A stretch of 22,265 nt of DNA, taken from positions 1-22,265 of the forward strand of contig CAMPGR010000050.1 in assembly GCA_946885605.1 (NCBI GenBank), given 5' to 3'. This DNA is from an uncultured Pseudomonadota bacterium. GTDB lineage: Bacteria; Pseudomonadota; Gammaproteobacteria; Burkholderiales; SG8-41. Both the position numbers and the translations under genes were made by a program. Position 1 is the stretch's first letter. Each line of letters begins with the position of its first letter. Positions 1 to 9,030 of the stretch are shown one piece after another. The notes below the pieces were generated by a model, which saw only the letters and a program-made list of their open reading frames with translations, was not told where the DNA came from and made no database searches.

Positions 1-16
1 TGCGGCGAACGGAGAA

Positions 17-2230
17 TCAGTGCGGACCGGGCTGGAATGCGCGCTGGCGATTCCAGGGCATGCGCAGAAGCCGCCCCGCGACGGAAGCAGCGCTCGCCGC
101 GCCGCGCATCCATTCCTGGAACGCCTCGGCGAACGCGAGCTGCCCGCGCGTCACGGCAGAACGTTTCCACGCGCCCGCCGCGTACTTGTTCGCTTCCGCG
201 AGCGTGGGGTAGATGTGTATCGTCCCGAGTATCTTGTCGAGCCCGATGCCGTGCCGCATCGCGAGTATGTATTCGATGATGAGGTCGCCCGCATGCTCGC
301 CTGCGATCGTTACGCCGAGTATGCGATCCCGGCCCGGCACGGTCAGCACTTTTACGATGCCGCGCGCGCTCTCGTCCGCAATGGCACGGTCGAGATCCGC
401 GAGGTCGTATGTCGCGACGTCGTATGGAATTCCTTTTTCACGCGCCTCGGTCTCGTTCAGGCCCACCCGGGCGACTTCCGGCTCGGTGAACGTCGCCCAC
501 GGAATGACCGAGAAATCGGCGCGGAACTTACGAAAGCGGCCGAAGAGCGCGTTCACCGCGGCGTACCACGCAGTATGGGCGGCGGTGTGCGTGAACTGGT
601 AGGGCCCGGCAACGTCCCCGCACGCGTAGATGTTGGGGTAGAGCGTTTGCATGAACTCGTTCACTTCCACCGTGCGCGTGCGGGCAACCGGAATGCCGAG
701 CGCCTCCAGCCCGTAGCCTTCCGTGTTCGCGACCCGCCCCACCGCGCACAACAGCGTGTCGAAGGCAATCCGAACCTCCTTCCCATCCGACTCGCAGACC
801 AGGACCTTTTCGCCATCCTCGACGAGGAACCGCTGTGCCTTGTGGCCGGTAAGCACGTTCACGCCTTCACGACGGAACTGCTCGGCGACCATGTCCGAGA
901 TCTCCGGGTCTTCGCGGATCAGGATGCGCGGCAGCATCTCGACCTGCGTGACGCTCGAGCCGAGACGCGCGAAACATTGTGCCAGCTCGCAGCCGATCGG
1001 GCCGCCGCCGAGCATCACCATGCGTCGCGGCAGCGTGCGCAGCGACCACACGGTGTCCGAGGTGACATAGCCCACGTCTTCGATGCCGGGGATGGGTGGC
1101 ACGAAGGGACGCGCGCCCGCGGCAATGACGATCGCGCGCGTCGAGAGCGTGCTCTTGCCCAAGGCCGTGGACACTTCGACGGTGTACGGCGAGGTGATGC
1201 GCGCTTCGCCGGCGATGCATTCCACGCCGAGCGCGCTGTAGCGGGCAACGGAGTCGTGCGGCTCCACGGTCCGGATCACGCGCTGGACGCGCTCCATGAC
1301 CTCCGCAAAATCGAACTCGGCCTGAACAGGCTTCAGCCCGAAATCTCGCGCGCGTTTGAGCGTGGCCAGGACTTTTGCGGACCGGATCAGCGCCTTCGAG
1401 GGCACGCAACCGGTGTTGAGGCAATCTCCCCCCATCTTGTGTTTTTCGATAAGGGTCACCTTCGCCTTTACCGCCGCGGCGATGTAGGCCGCGACCAGGC
1501 CGGCCGAGCCGGCGCCGATCACCACGAGATTGCGGTCGAAGGACTTCGGTCTCGGCCAGCGCCCGAGCAGCTTGCGCGCGTTGATGGCCTCCAGCGTTTT
1601 CTTGGCGATCAGCGGGAACACGCCGAGGAGAGCGAGCGAGGCGAGCAGGCCGAAGGAAATGCGGAATTCACCGAGCTGGGTCCCGGCGTAGACGAAGACC
1701 ACCGTGCCGGCGAGCATGCCGACCTGGCTGACCCAGTAAAACGTGCGGGTTCGCATCGGCGTCAAGCCCATCACGAGATTGATGACGAAAAACGGGAACG
1801 CGGGCACGAGGCGCAGCGCGAAAAGATAAAACGCACCTTCCTTCGCCATGCCATCGTTGATGCGCTTCAGCTTGTCGCCGAACTTCTGCTGCACCCAGTC
1901 CCGCAAGACGAAGCGCGATGCGAGAAAGGCGAGCGTCGCGCCGATGCTTGAAGCAAAGGAAACGATGAGCGTGCCCCACATAAGACCGAACACCGCCCCG
2001 CCGGCGAGCGTCATCAGCGCCGCGCCGGGAAGCGAGAGGCCCGTTATCGCCACGTAGGCGAGGAAGTACACGATGCCGGCCTGCAGGGGGTGCGTAGACA
2101 CATAATCCTGGATCGCCTCCTGCCGCGAGCGGAAGAACTCGACCGTCAGATAACGGTCGAGGTCGAGCACGAAGAAAGCGGCGATGAGCGCAACCATCGC
2201 GGCGACGAGGACGATTTTTCCTTTGCTCAT
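17..2230 (-). CDS. TVP38/DedA-like membrane domain fused to FAD-dependent pyridine nucleotide-disulfide oxidoreductase
   Basis: This 737-residue protein has two parts. Residues 1 to about 225 are hydrophobic, with several membrane segments and the SNARE-associated TVP38/TMEM64 character. From about residue 233 a class I flavin disulfide reductase follows: FAD fold near 237-246 (VVIGAGSAGL), redox cysteines C270 and C275 (CLNTGC), second nucleotide fold near 406-418 (MLGGGPIGCELAQ), FAD-binding ACGDV near 536, and a dimerisation domain ending in IHIYPTLAE. Tyr674 stands where lipoamide dehydrogenase and glutathione reductase have the catalytic His; E679 is kept. There is no N-terminal heavy-metal domain and no C-terminal cysteine pair, so it is not a standard mercuric reductase although it resembles one. 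The start is supported by a strong purine-rich ribosome site (about 2239-2250) that overlaps the end of arsS, suggesting translational coupling. The substrate is unknown; membrane-linked thiol or quinone redox chemistry is an inference. Confidence 0.9.
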   Translation of the reverse strand: MSKGKIVLVAAMVALIAAFFVLDLDRYLTVEFFRSRQEAIQDYVSTHPLQAGIVYFLAYVAITGLSLPGAALMTLAGGAVFGLMWGTLIVSFASSIGATLAFLASRFVLRDWVQQKFGDKLKRINDGMAKEGAFYLFALRLVPAFPFFVINLVMGLTPMRTRTFYWVSQVGMLAGTVVFVYAGTQLGEFRISFGLLASLALLGVFPLIAKKTLEAINARKLLGRWPRPKSFDRNLVVIGAGSAGLVAAYIAAAVKAKVTLIEKHKMGGDCLNTGCVPSKALIRSAKVLATLKRARDFGLKPVQAEFDFAEVMERVQRVIRTVEPHDSVARYSALGVECIAGEARITSPYTVEVSTALGKSTLSTRAIVIAAGARPFVPPIPGIEDVGYVTSDTVWSLRTLPRRMVMLGGGPIGCELAQCFARLGSSVTQVEMLPRILIREDPEISDMVAEQFRREGVNVLTGHKAQRFLVEDGEKVLVCESDGKEVRIAFDTLLCAVGRVANTEGYGLEALGIPVARTRTVEVNEFMQTLYPNIYACGDVAGPYQFTHTAAHTAWYAAVNALFGRFRKFRADFSVIPWATFTEPEVARVGLNETEAREKGIPYDVATYDLADLDRAIADESARGIVKVLTVPGRDRILGVTIAGEHAGDLIIEYILAMRHGIGLDKILGTIHIYPTLAEANKYAAGAWKRSAVTRGQLAFAEAFQEWMRGAASAASVAGRLLRMPWNRQRAFQPGPH

Positions 2231-2248
2231 GTCTGGACTTCCTCCTCC

Positions 2249-3211
2249 TCATCCGAGCGCGCCGCCGCAGCTCGAACCCTGCCCCGCCGTGCAGCCATAG
2301 CAGTGATCTTTCACGGTTATCGAGTTACCGGCAAGCTCGGCGCCAGCGAGCTCGCGCAGATGGACTCTCGGCCGGCCTTTCCATGCAAGGGGCAGCCCGA
2401 GCATCTGGTTGAAGTCGCAGTCGTAGACATAACCGCGCCAATCGACGGATATGAGATTGCGGCACATCACGGAGGGCAGGTTCTGCGCCTGATACGCCGA
2501 CTTGAGCAGAGCGATGTACGCGCCGAACTGCCCTTTCGAGACGAGCGTGCTGCCGAAGCGCTGGATCGGCATGTTGGTGAGCACGAATAGCCGGTTGAAG
2601 ACGATGCCCAGGCGCTCGCGCAGGTGCCGGCGGTAGTCCTGTTCGAGCTTGTCCTGAGCGGGGGGCAGCACGGGCCCCTGCGGGTTGTAGACGAGGTTGA
2701 GCGTGAGCCTCGATCCCGGCTTGCCATAGCCCAGGCCGTTGAGGACACGGAGACTTCGTATGCTCGCGTCGTATACGCCCTTGCCGCGCTGGCGGTCCAC
2801 ATTCTCTTCCAGATAGCAGGGCAGCGATGCGACGACTTCCACCTCGTGCTCCGCGAGGAATGGCGCGAGGTCTTCCTGACCCGGCTGCTCGAGCACAGTG
2901 AGATTGCAGCGGTCCATGACGTGCGCGCGCATGCCGCGCGCCGCGGACACCAGCATGCGAAAATGAGGATTGAGTTCCGGCGCGCCGCCTGTGATATCGA
3001 GCGTCATGACCCGCGAGGCCTCGATAAAAGCCACTACTTCGAGCACGGTCTCGCGGCTCATCATCTCGGTGCGCGTGGGGCCCGCATTCACATGGCAGTG
3101 CACGCAGCTCTGGTTGCACTTGTAGCCGAGATTGACCTGCAGTGTTTCGAGCCGGCGGCGGCGGATCGCCGGGAAGTCGGTCGCTTCGATGAGCGGCAAG
3201 GTTGCGTGCAT
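2249..3211 (-). CDS. arsS: Arsenosugar biosynthesis radical SAM protein ArsS
   Basis: A 320-residue radical SAM enzyme. The cluster-binding motif C32-x3-C36-x2-C39 (KCNQSCVHCH) is near the N-terminus, followed by a typical SAM barrel with the glycine-rich TGGAPELN stretch. The C-terminus carries C304, C307 and C315 (HCYGCTAGQGSSCGG), the signature tail of the ArsS family; in some relatives a residue in this tail is selenocysteine, but here I see ordinary codons. In the family, ArsS acts after arsenic methylation by ArsM, adding a deoxyadenosyl group to dimethylarsenite on the way to arsenosugars. The ATG at 3211 is preceded by a CGGAG ribosome site. The gene sits directly upstream of the TVP38-oxidoreductase fusion, with 18 bases between them. 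No arsM, arsR or arsenic transporter is visible here, so the arsenic role rests on family membership alone. Confidence 0.88.
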   Translation of the reverse strand: MHATLPLIEATDFPAIRRRRLETLQVNLGYKCNQSCVHCHVNAGPTRTEMMSRETVLEVVAFIEASRVMTLDITGGAPELNPHFRMLVSAARGMRAHVMDRCNLTVLEQPGQEDLAPFLAEHEVEVVASLPCYLEENVDRQRGKGVYDASIRSLRVLNGLGYGKPGSRLTLNLVYNPQGPVLPPAQDKLEQDYRRHLRERLGIVFNRLFVLTNMPIQRFGSTLVSKGQFGAYIALLKSAYQAQNLPSVMCRNLISVDWRGYVYDCDFNQMLGLPLAWKGRPRVHLRELAGAELAGNSITVKDHCYGCTAGQGSSCGGALG

Positions 3212-3326
3212 TGGTGCTCCGTGTAAGGAAACGATGCCGGGGACGGCTCCTCGTTCATCCGCTCCCGCGCGTCAAAAGTGGCGCGTGCATGGGCTTCTTG
3301 GTCGCGGTTCGGCCCGGTGGCTTACG

Positions 3327-3356
3327 TTGACCCCAAGCGTCTGATTGGGCTACCCT
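3327..3356 (+). promoter_or_regulatory. Candidate sigma-70 promoter for the xseB-ispA-dxs run
   Basis: TTGACC at 3327-3332 and TACCCT at 3351-3356 are separated by 18 bases, and lie about 30 bases upstream of the xseB ATG. The -35 matches consensus at five of six positions, the -10 at three. This falls in the 176-base divergent gap between arsS and xseB (3212-3387), where I see no gene. I found no convincing promoter for arsS on the other strand. Confidence 0.4.
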
Positions 3357-3387
3357 TTCAGTTTCGCCAGAAAGCCGCCTCCGCTAC

Positions 3388-3624
3388 ATGTCCAAGCCGT
3401 TCAAGCCCGAGAATACACAAACTTTCGAGTCGGCAGTGGCAGAACTTGAAAGTATTGTATCGAGCATGGAATCGGGGCAGCTCACGCTCGAGGAGTCGCT
3501 CGCATCGTACAAGCGCGGCGCGGAACTGCTCAAATTCTGCCAGGAGACGCTGCAGGAAGCCGCGCAGCAGGTAAAGCTCCTCGAGAACGGCGTGCTGAAG
3601 AGCTTCGGCCCCACCGAACAGTGA
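3388..3624 (+). CDS. xseB: Exodeoxyribonuclease VII small subunit
   Basis: A 78-residue protein matching XseB in length and sequence: the opening FESAVAELESIVSSMESG and the LTLEESLASYKRG segment are typical. Several XseB chains bind the large subunit XseA to form the single-strand-specific exonuclease VII used in DNA repair. xseA is not in the window, as is usual, since xseB commonly travels with ispA and dxs. Its TGA stop overlaps the GTG start of ispA by four bases, so the two are almost certainly translated together. The ribosome site before the ATG is weak. Confidence 0.95.
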   Translation: MSKPFKPENTQTFESAVAELESIVSSMESGQLTLEESLASYKRGAELLKFCQETLQEAAQQVKLLENGVLKSFGPTEQ

Positions 3625-4520
3625 CCGTTTCCGCCGATTTCCAGAGCTGGGTGCACACCCGGCAGACGCTCGTCGAATCCACCCTGCAGAAAGTACTGCC
3701 CGCAGCGGAGATTGCGCCGCAGCGGCTGCACCAGGCGATGCGCTACGCGGTGCTGGGCGGCGGCAAGCGCGTGCGCCCGCTGCTCGCCTTCGCGGCGGGC
3801 GAGCTTGCCCAAGCCGACGCCGAACGCGTGGCGATTGTCGCGGCCGCCGTCGAGCTGATCCATGCATATTCGCTGGTTCACGACGATCTGCCGTGCATGG
3901 ATGACGACGTGCTGCGGCGCGGGCAGCCCACGTGTCACGTCGAGTACGACGAAGCCATGGCGCTCCTCGCCGGCGACGCCTTGCAGAGCCTCGCGTTCCA
4001 GCTGGTGGCGGAATACCGGCTCGCCGACGATACGGCGCGGCAGCTCGAAATGGTGAAGCTTCTCGCGGCTGCGGCCGGATCGCGCGGGATGGCGGGCGGT
4101 CAGGCGATCGATCTCGAAGCGGTGGGCAAGGCATTATCGGTGCCCGAGCTCGAATTCATGCACATCCACAAGACCGGTGCGCTCATTCGCGCCTCCATTC
4201 TGCTGGGGCTGCGCTGCGGCAATGCGCTCGACGAAAAGGAACGCGCCGACGTCGACCAGTATGCGAAGTACATCGGCCTTGCGTTCCAGGTGGTGGATGA
4301 CGTACTCGACGCCGATGCGAGCACCGCGACGCTCGGCAAGACCGCTGGCAAGGACGCGGAGCAGAACAAGCCGACTTACGTCAGCACGCTCGGGCTCGCA
4401 CGTTCCAGGGCCTTTGCCGGGGAGCTGCGGCAGCAGGCGCTTGGCGCCCTCGAGCCCTTCGGCGAGCGGGGCGTGCGTTTGCGCGAGCTCGCGGACTTCA
4501 TCGTCCTGCGCAAATTCTGA
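3621..4520 (+). CDS. ispA: Farnesyl diphosphate synthase (polyprenyl synthetase family)
   Basis: A 299-residue prenyltransferase that condenses isopentenyl diphosphate with dimethylallyl and geranyl diphosphate to make farnesyl diphosphate. The first aspartate-rich motif DDLPCMD (D88-D94) has the two-residue insert typical of bacterial farnesyl synthases, and Tyr83 sits five residues before it as in E. coli IspA, which argues for a C15 product. The second aspartate motif is D226, D227 and D230 (VVDDVLD). GGGKRVRP at 46-53 binds diphosphate. The GTG start overlaps the xseB stop. The product feeds undecaprenyl phosphate and quinone side chains; its precursors come from the DXS pathway encoded next. 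Confidence 0.95.
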   Translation: MTVSADFQSWVHTRQTLVESTLQKVLPAAEIAPQRLHQAMRYAVLGGGKRVRPLLAFAAGELAQADAERVAIVAAAVELIHAYSLVHDDLPCMDDDVLRRGQPTCHVEYDEAMALLAGDALQSLAFQLVAEYRLADDTARQLEMVKLLAAAAGSRGMAGGQAIDLEAVGKALSVPELEFMHIHKTGALIRASILLGLRCGNALDEKERADVDQYAKYIGLAFQVVDDVLDADASTATLGKTAGKDAEQNKPTYVSTLGLARSRAFAGELRQQALGALEPFGERGVRLRELADFIVLRKF

Positions 4521-4538
4521 TATCGCGGCGGCGACCCC

Positions 4539-6380
4539 GTGTACGAACTGCTCGACACAGTGAACTATCCTCACGAGTTGCGGCTTCTCGAAAGAAGCCA
4601 GCTGCCGCGGCTTGCGAACGAGTTGCGCGCCTTCCTGCTCGAATCGGTGAGCCAGACGGGCGGCCATCTTTCGTCGAATCTCGGCACGGTGGAGCTCACC
4701 ATCGCGCTGCATTACGTATTCAATACCCCGTATGACCGGTTGGTGTGGGATGTCGGGCACCAGACCTACGGCCACAAGGTCCTCACCGGGCGGCGCGACG
4801 CGATGAAGCGGTTGCGTATGTGGGGCGGCATCTCGGGCTTTCCGCGCCGCGAAGAAAGCGAGTACGACACCTTCGGTACCGCGCATTCGAGCACGTCGAT
4901 CAGCGCGGCGTTCGGCATGGCGGTGGCGTCACGGTTGAAGGGCGAGAAACGGCGCGCCGTCGCGATCATCGGCGATGGCGCGCTGACCGGCGGCATGGCC
5001 TTCGAAGCGCTCAACAACGCCGGCGCCTCGGATACCGACCTCCTCGTGATTCTCAATGACAACGACATGTCGATCTCGCCACCGGTCGGCGCGCTCAACC
5101 GCTATCTCGCGAGGTTGCTCACGGGGCGGTTTTACGCGCGCGCCAAGGGGCTCGGCGAAAGGGTTCTCGGCGAGCTCGCACGCCGCGCGGAGGAGCACGT
5201 GAAAGGCATGGTGACGCCCGGCACGCTGTTCGAGGAGTTCGGCTTCAACTACATCGGGCCGATCGACGGGCACGACCTCGATACGCTCATCCCGACCCTG
5301 CACAACATCCGGCAACTCAAGGGCCCGCAGTTCCTGCATGTGGTGACGCGCAAGGGGCAGGGCTACAAGCTCGCCGAAGCCGATCCGGTCCTCTATCACG
5401 GCGTGTCGAAGTTTGACAAGGTGAACGGGATTTCGGGCGGCAAATCCGGTGGCAAGCAGACCTACACCCAGGTCTTCGGCGAGTGGGTGTGCGACATGGC
5501 GGCGCGGGACAAGCGGCTCGTCGCCATCACGCCCGCGATGCGCGAGGGGTCCGGGCTCGTCAAGTATGCGGAGCTCTATCCCGAGCGCTATTTCGATGCC
5601 GGCATCGCCGAGCAGCACGCGCTCACCTTCGCCGGAGGCCTCGCGTGCGAAGGATACAAGCCCGTGGTGGCGATCTATTCGACGTTCCTGCAGCGCGCCT
5701 ACGACCAGTTGATCCACGACATCCAGATCCAGAACCTGCCGATCGTGTTCGCCATCGACCGTGCCGGGCTCGTGGGCGCGGACGGCGCGACGCACCACGG
5801 TAGTTTCGATCTCACCTACTTGCGCTGCCTGCCCAACATGACCGTGATGGTGCCGTCCGACGAAAACGAGTGCCGGCAGATGCTGTATACCGCGTTCCAG
5901 ATGAATTCACCGGCGGCAGTGCGCTATCCGCGGGGCAGCGGGCAGGGCGTCGCGCCGAAAGCCGAGATGGAAGCCTTGCCGATCGGAAAAGGCGAAGTCC
6001 GGCGCGAAAGCGGCGCTGCGGAGAACAGAATCGCCATCCTCGCGTTCGGCGCGATGCTCGCGCCCGCCCTTCAAGCGGGCGAGGAGCTGGACGCCACCGT
6101 CGCGAACATGCGCTTCGTGAAACCGATCGACGAGGCGCTGATACTCGATCTGGCGGATCGCCACGCGCTCATCGTCACGATCGAGGAAAACGTAGTCATG
6201 GGCGGCGCAGGCAGTGCGGTGGAGGAGGTGCTGCAACGACATCGCTGCCTGAAGCCGGTGCTGCAACTGGGGCTTCCCGACCGGTTCATCGACCAGGGCG
6301 ATCCGGGAATCCAGCTTGCCGAATGCGGTCTCAACAGGGAAGGGATCGCGAAAGCGATCCGCACACGACTCGGGGAGTAG
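4539..6380 (+). CDS. dxs: 1-deoxy-D-xylulose-5-phosphate synthase
   Basis: A 613-residue thiamine diphosphate enzyme that joins pyruvate and glyceraldehyde 3-phosphate, the first step of the methylerythritol phosphate route to isoprenoids. Visible features are the His43 region ([11 protein letters not shown]), the [12 protein letters not shown] segment, the thiamine-binding [18 protein letters not shown] starting at residue 145, and the transketolase-type [11 protein letters not shown] near 350-361 containing the catalytic Glu. Length is normal for the family. The start is GTG, with only a weak GGCGG ribosome site, 18 bases after ispA, so coupling with ispA is likely. folE follows five bases after its stop. 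Confidence 0.97.
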   Translation: MYELLDTVNYPHELRLLERSQLPRLANELRAFLLESVSQTGGHLSSNLGTVELTIALHYVFNTPYDRLVWDVGHQTYGHKVLTGRRDAMKRLRMWGGISGFPRREESEYDTFGTAHSSTSISAAFGMAVASRLKGEKRRAVAIIGDGALTGGMAFEALNNAGASDTDLLVILNDNDMSISPPVGALNRYLARLLTGRFYARAKGLGERVLGELARRAEEHVKGMVTPGTLFEEFGFNYIGPIDGHDLDTLIPTLHNIRQLKGPQFLHVVTRKGQGYKLAEADPVLYHGVSKFDKVNGISGGKSGGKQTYTQVFGEWVCDMAARDKRLVAITPAMREGSGLVKYAELYPERYFDAGIAEQHALTFAGGLACEGYKPVVAIYSTFLQRAYDQLIHDIQIQNLPIVFAIDRAGLVGADGATHHGSFDLTYLRCLPNMTVMVPSDENECRQMLYTAFQMNSPAAVRYPRGSGQGVAPKAEMEALPIGKGEVRRESGAAENRIAILAFGAMLAPALQAGEELDATVANMRFVKPIDEALILDLADRHALIVTIEENVVMGGAGSAVEEVLQRHRCLKPVLQLGLPDRFIDQGDPGIQLAECGLNREGIAKAIRTRLGE

Positions 6381-6385
6381 AATAA

Positions 6386-7048
6386 ATGTCCAAGCCGCCG
6401 AATGAATCAGCCATGACGCTCACCAGGCAGATGCTCGAAGAAAACGAGATGGACGGCTATGCCAAGATCGACCAGTACAACCCGGTCATCATCCGCCGCC
6501 TCGCCGAGAAGTACCGCTCCATCCTGAAGGACATCGGCGAGAATCCCGAGCGCGAGGGCCTGCAGAAGACGCCCGAGCGCGCCGCCAAAGCCCTGCAGTT
6601 CCTCACTCACGGCTACGACCTCGATCCGGCCGGGATACTGCGTTCGGCGATGTTCCGCGAGGAATACCAGCAGATGGTCATCGTGAAAGACATCGAGCTT
6701 TACTCGCTGTGCGAGCACCATATGCTGCCTTTCTTCGGCAAGGCGCACGTCGCCTACATACCGAACGGCTACATCGTCGGGCTCTCGAAGATTCCCCGCG
6801 TGGTGGACGCATTCGCGCGGCGCCTGCAGGTGCAGGAGCGCCTCACGGTGGACATACGGAACTGCATCGATGAGACGCTGAAGCCGCTCGGCGTGGCGGT
6901 GGTGATCGAGGCACAGCATCTTTGCATGATCATGCGCGGCATCCAGAAGCAGCACTCCATTGCCACGACTTCCGCCTTCACGGGCGAGTTCAACGCAGAG
7001 AAAACGCGCGCCGAGTTCATGCGCTTGATCACGCGCGCGACGAATTGA
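6386..7048 (+). CDS. folE: GTP cyclohydrolase I (type I, FolE)
   Basis: A 220-residue enzyme converting GTP to 7,8-dihydroneopterin triphosphate, the entry to tetrahydrofolate. The zinc ligands are all present: C109 and H112 (LCEHHMLPF) and C180 (QHLCMIMRG). The [11 protein letters not shown] segment near the end is also typical. I chose the ATG at 6386 because GGGGAG at 6372-6377, inside the end of dxs, is well spaced from it; the in-frame ATG at 6413 is possible but has no better site. The first 30 or so residues are poorly conserved. It lies between dxs and ribBA in one transcription direction with very short gaps. Confidence 0.96.
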   Translation: MSKPPNESAMTLTRQMLEENEMDGYAKIDQYNPVIIRRLAEKYRSILKDIGENPEREGLQKTPERAAKALQFLTHGYDLDPAGILRSAMFREEYQQMVIVKDIELYSLCEHHMLPFFGKAHVAYIPNGYIVGLSKIPRVVDAFARRLQVQERLTVDIRNCIDETLKPLGVAVVIEAQHLCMIMRGIQKQHSIATTSAFTGEFNAEKTRAEFMRLITRATN

Positions 7049-7061
7049 GCCGCACCGGACA

Positions 7062-8348
7062 ATGAGCGCGAGCAGGACCAGCGAATACATCGTCGAGCGC
7101 ATCCTCCCGGAGGTGCGGCGCGGTCGCATGGTGGTCCTCGTGGACAGCGAAGACCGCGAGAACGAGGGCGATCTCTTCGTCGCGGCGGAGAGGGCGACGC
7201 CGGAAGCGATCAATTTCATGGCGCAGCACGGGCGCGGCCTCGTCTCGCTCGCGCTCACCGAAGAGCGCATGCGCGCGCTCGGGCTATCGCTCATCGCCGA
7301 CGATCAGATCAACACCACAAAGTTTCAGACGGCCTTCGCGACGCCGATCGACGCGCGCGAAGGCGTAGGGTCCGGCATGTCGGCTTACGACCGGGCGCGC
7401 ACGATACAGGTCGCCATCGGGGACAATACGCGCCCCGCCGACTTGATCCGCCCCGGCCGGCTGCAGACCTTGCGCGCAGTCGATGGCGGCGTGCTGGCGC
7501 GGCGCGGCCACACGGAGGCGGCGGTGGATCTCGCGCGGATGGCGGGATTGAAGCCCGCGGGCGTCATCTGCGAGATCATGAACGAGGACGGCACCATGGC
7601 CCGCATGCCGGACCTCGAGCGCTTTGCCGCCGCGCACGGCATCAACATCCTGCGCATTTCGGATCTCGTGGCGTACCGCGAGATGGAGCGGCTGATCCGC
7701 CGCCGGGCGGAGACCGTGCTCCCGACGCGCAAGGCCGGAGACTTCCGGCTGGTCGTCTACAGCGACAACCTGGAGACGACGCTGTATGTGGCGCTCGTGA
7801 AAGGCGAGATCGCCGGGGACCGGCCGGCGCTCGTCCGCCTGCACTCGCAGTGCCTGACGGGAGACGTCTTCGGGAGCGAGCGTTGCGATTGCGGCGAGCA
7901 GCTCGACACCGCGCTCGCCAAGATCGACAAGGAAGGCAGCGGCGTGCTGGTGTACATGTTCGAGGAGGGGCGCGGCATCGGCCTCCTCAACAAGGTGCGC
8001 GCCTACGCGTTGCAGGACCGGGGCCACGATACCATCGAGGCGAACCATGCGCTCGGGTTTGCCGCCGATATGCGCGACTACAAGGCGGGCGCGCACATCC
8101 TGTTCGATCTCGGCATCAAGAAAGTGCGGCTCATGACGAACAACCCGGACAAGGTCGCGGCGCTCGAAGACTACGGCCTCACCGTGGTCGAGCGCGTGCC
8201 GGTCGAAGTGCCGCCGCGCTCCGCCAACCGCAGCTATCTCGAGACGAAGCGCACCCGGTTCGGGCACCTCCTCTCGCTCATCACCGAAGGCGGCGCGGAG
8301 AAGAGCGCCGAGGTCAAGCTTTCGGACGGAGAAGAAAGGCGAAGCTGA
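7062..8348 (+). CDS. ribBA: Bifunctional 3,4-dihydroxy-2-butanone-4-phosphate synthase / GTP cyclohydrolase II
   Basis: A 428-residue fusion supplying both starting pieces of riboflavin. The N-terminal half (to about residue 205) is the RibB domain acting on ribulose 5-phosphate, with the acidic [11 protein letters not shown] motif at 28-38 and [12 protein letters not shown] at 147-158. The C-terminal half is GTP cyclohydrolase II with the three zinc cysteines C264, C275 and C277 ([14 protein letters not shown]) and the [16 protein letters not shown] active-site stretch, so this half looks catalytically complete. In some proteobacterial relatives the second half has decayed; here it has not. 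It starts 13 bases after folE, placing two unrelated GTP cyclohydrolases back to back. ribH and nusB, frequent neighbours, are absent downstream. Confidence 0.96.
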   Translation: MSASRTSEYIVERILPEVRRGRMVVLVDSEDRENEGDLFVAAERATPEAINFMAQHGRGLVSLALTEERMRALGLSLIADDQINTTKFQTAFATPIDAREGVGSGMSAYDRARTIQVAIGDNTRPADLIRPGRLQTLRAVDGGVLARRGHTEAAVDLARMAGLKPAGVICEIMNEDGTMARMPDLERFAAAHGINILRISDLVAYREMERLIRRRAETVLPTRKAGDFRLVVYSDNLETTLYVALVKGEIAGDRPALVRLHSQCLTGDVFGSERCDCGEQLDTALAKIDKEGSGVLVYMFEEGRGIGLLNKVRAYALQDRGHDTIEANHALGFAADMRDYKAGAHILFDLGIKKVRLMTNNPDKVAALEDYGLTVVERVPVEVPPRSANRSYLETKRTRFGHLLSLITEGGAEKSAEVKLSDGEERRS

Positions 8349-8366
8349 GGCGGCGGCGTTCGGCGA

Positions 8367-9017
8367 TCAGTAGCGCCGGGTGAGGGTCATAATGTCGCCG
8401 TCGCGCCGCATCTCGATGCGGTTGAGGAAGCTCAAGCCCAGCAGCCCGACGCTGCCCAGCCGATCGCTTTCCATGACCACACCATCGACGTTGTGCAGGG
8501 TGATGCCGCCGAGACTGACGGTGTCGAGCTTTACGCGATAACCGGTCACCATGCCGTTTGCGGTCTGGAGATAACCCTTCGGAGCGGACAAGTACGAGAC
8601 ACCCGCACGCCTGGCGTCCGCGGCGCTCAGGGTGACCATGGAAGCGCCGGTATCGACCATGAAGCGGAGCGATATCCCGTTCACGAGAGCGGTCGTGATG
8701 AAGTGACCGCGTGCATCGGCAGTGAGCGTCGCGCTCTGCATGCTGGAGGCGCTGTTTCCCATCGAAATCCGCTCGCCCAGCGTGAGCCTGCGCCGCTGCC
8801 CGTTCACCTCGACCACCGCCTCTTCGCTCGTGGCGCTGATGAGCTTGATCTTTTCCGGTGACGTCTGGCCGACGCTCATCGTGCGGGGCCTGCCGCCGTC
8901 GATCACGAGTACGGCCTTGCCTGCGGTCAGGGCGATCACATTGATGTCGGCGGCCACCGCATGGGGTGCCCCAAATAGGAAAAACGCGAAGAGTGCACTA
9001 ACATTCCACATTGCCAT
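8367..9017 (-). CDS. Exported retropepsin-like aspartic protease (clan AA, TIGR02281-like)
   Basis: Starting at the ATG at 9017 (or 9011) the protein has about 216 residues and opens with a signal peptide ending near AVAAD. A small beta-rich region follows, then a single pepsin-type domain with the catalytic FMVDTGASMVTLS motif, a glycine and hydrophobic flap region, and the closing LLGLSFLNRIEM typical of one-domain bacterial retropepsins. Such enzymes work as dimers, one Asp from each chain; the target is unknown. A longer reading from 9065 is open but would run through the start of the divergent amidotransferase and bury the signal peptide, so I rejected it. It converges on ribBA, 18 bases away. 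Confidence 0.82.
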   Translation of the reverse strand: MAMWNVSALFAFFLFGAPHAVAADINVIALTAGKAVLVIDGGRPRTMSVGQTSPEKIKLISATSEEAVVEVNGQRRRLTLGERISMGNSASSMQSATLTADARGHFITTALVNGISLRFMVDTGASMVTLSAADARRAGVSYLSAPKGYLQTANGMVTGYRVKLDTVSLGGITLHNVDGVVMESDRLGSVGLLGLSFLNRIEMRRDGDIMTLTRRY

Positions 9018-9030
9018 ACGCGCTGCAGAG

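Noticed and set aside
20..1951. Long plus-strand open frame of 643 codons antisense to the TVP38-oxidoreductase gene
   Set aside because: It is rich in Arg, Ala, His and Glu, has no recognisable domain, and mirrors a well-conserved gene. It is a by-product of high GC at third codon positions.
17..2230. Calling the first gene merA (mercuric reductase)
   Set aside because: No heavy-metal-associated domain, no C-terminal cysteine pair, and no mer genes nearby; only the Tyr at the His position and the redox cysteines agree.
8722..9030. Upstream extension of the amidotransferase frame
   Set aside because: It lies antisense to the exported protease, and the conserved amidotransferase sequence begins at the ATG at 9031.
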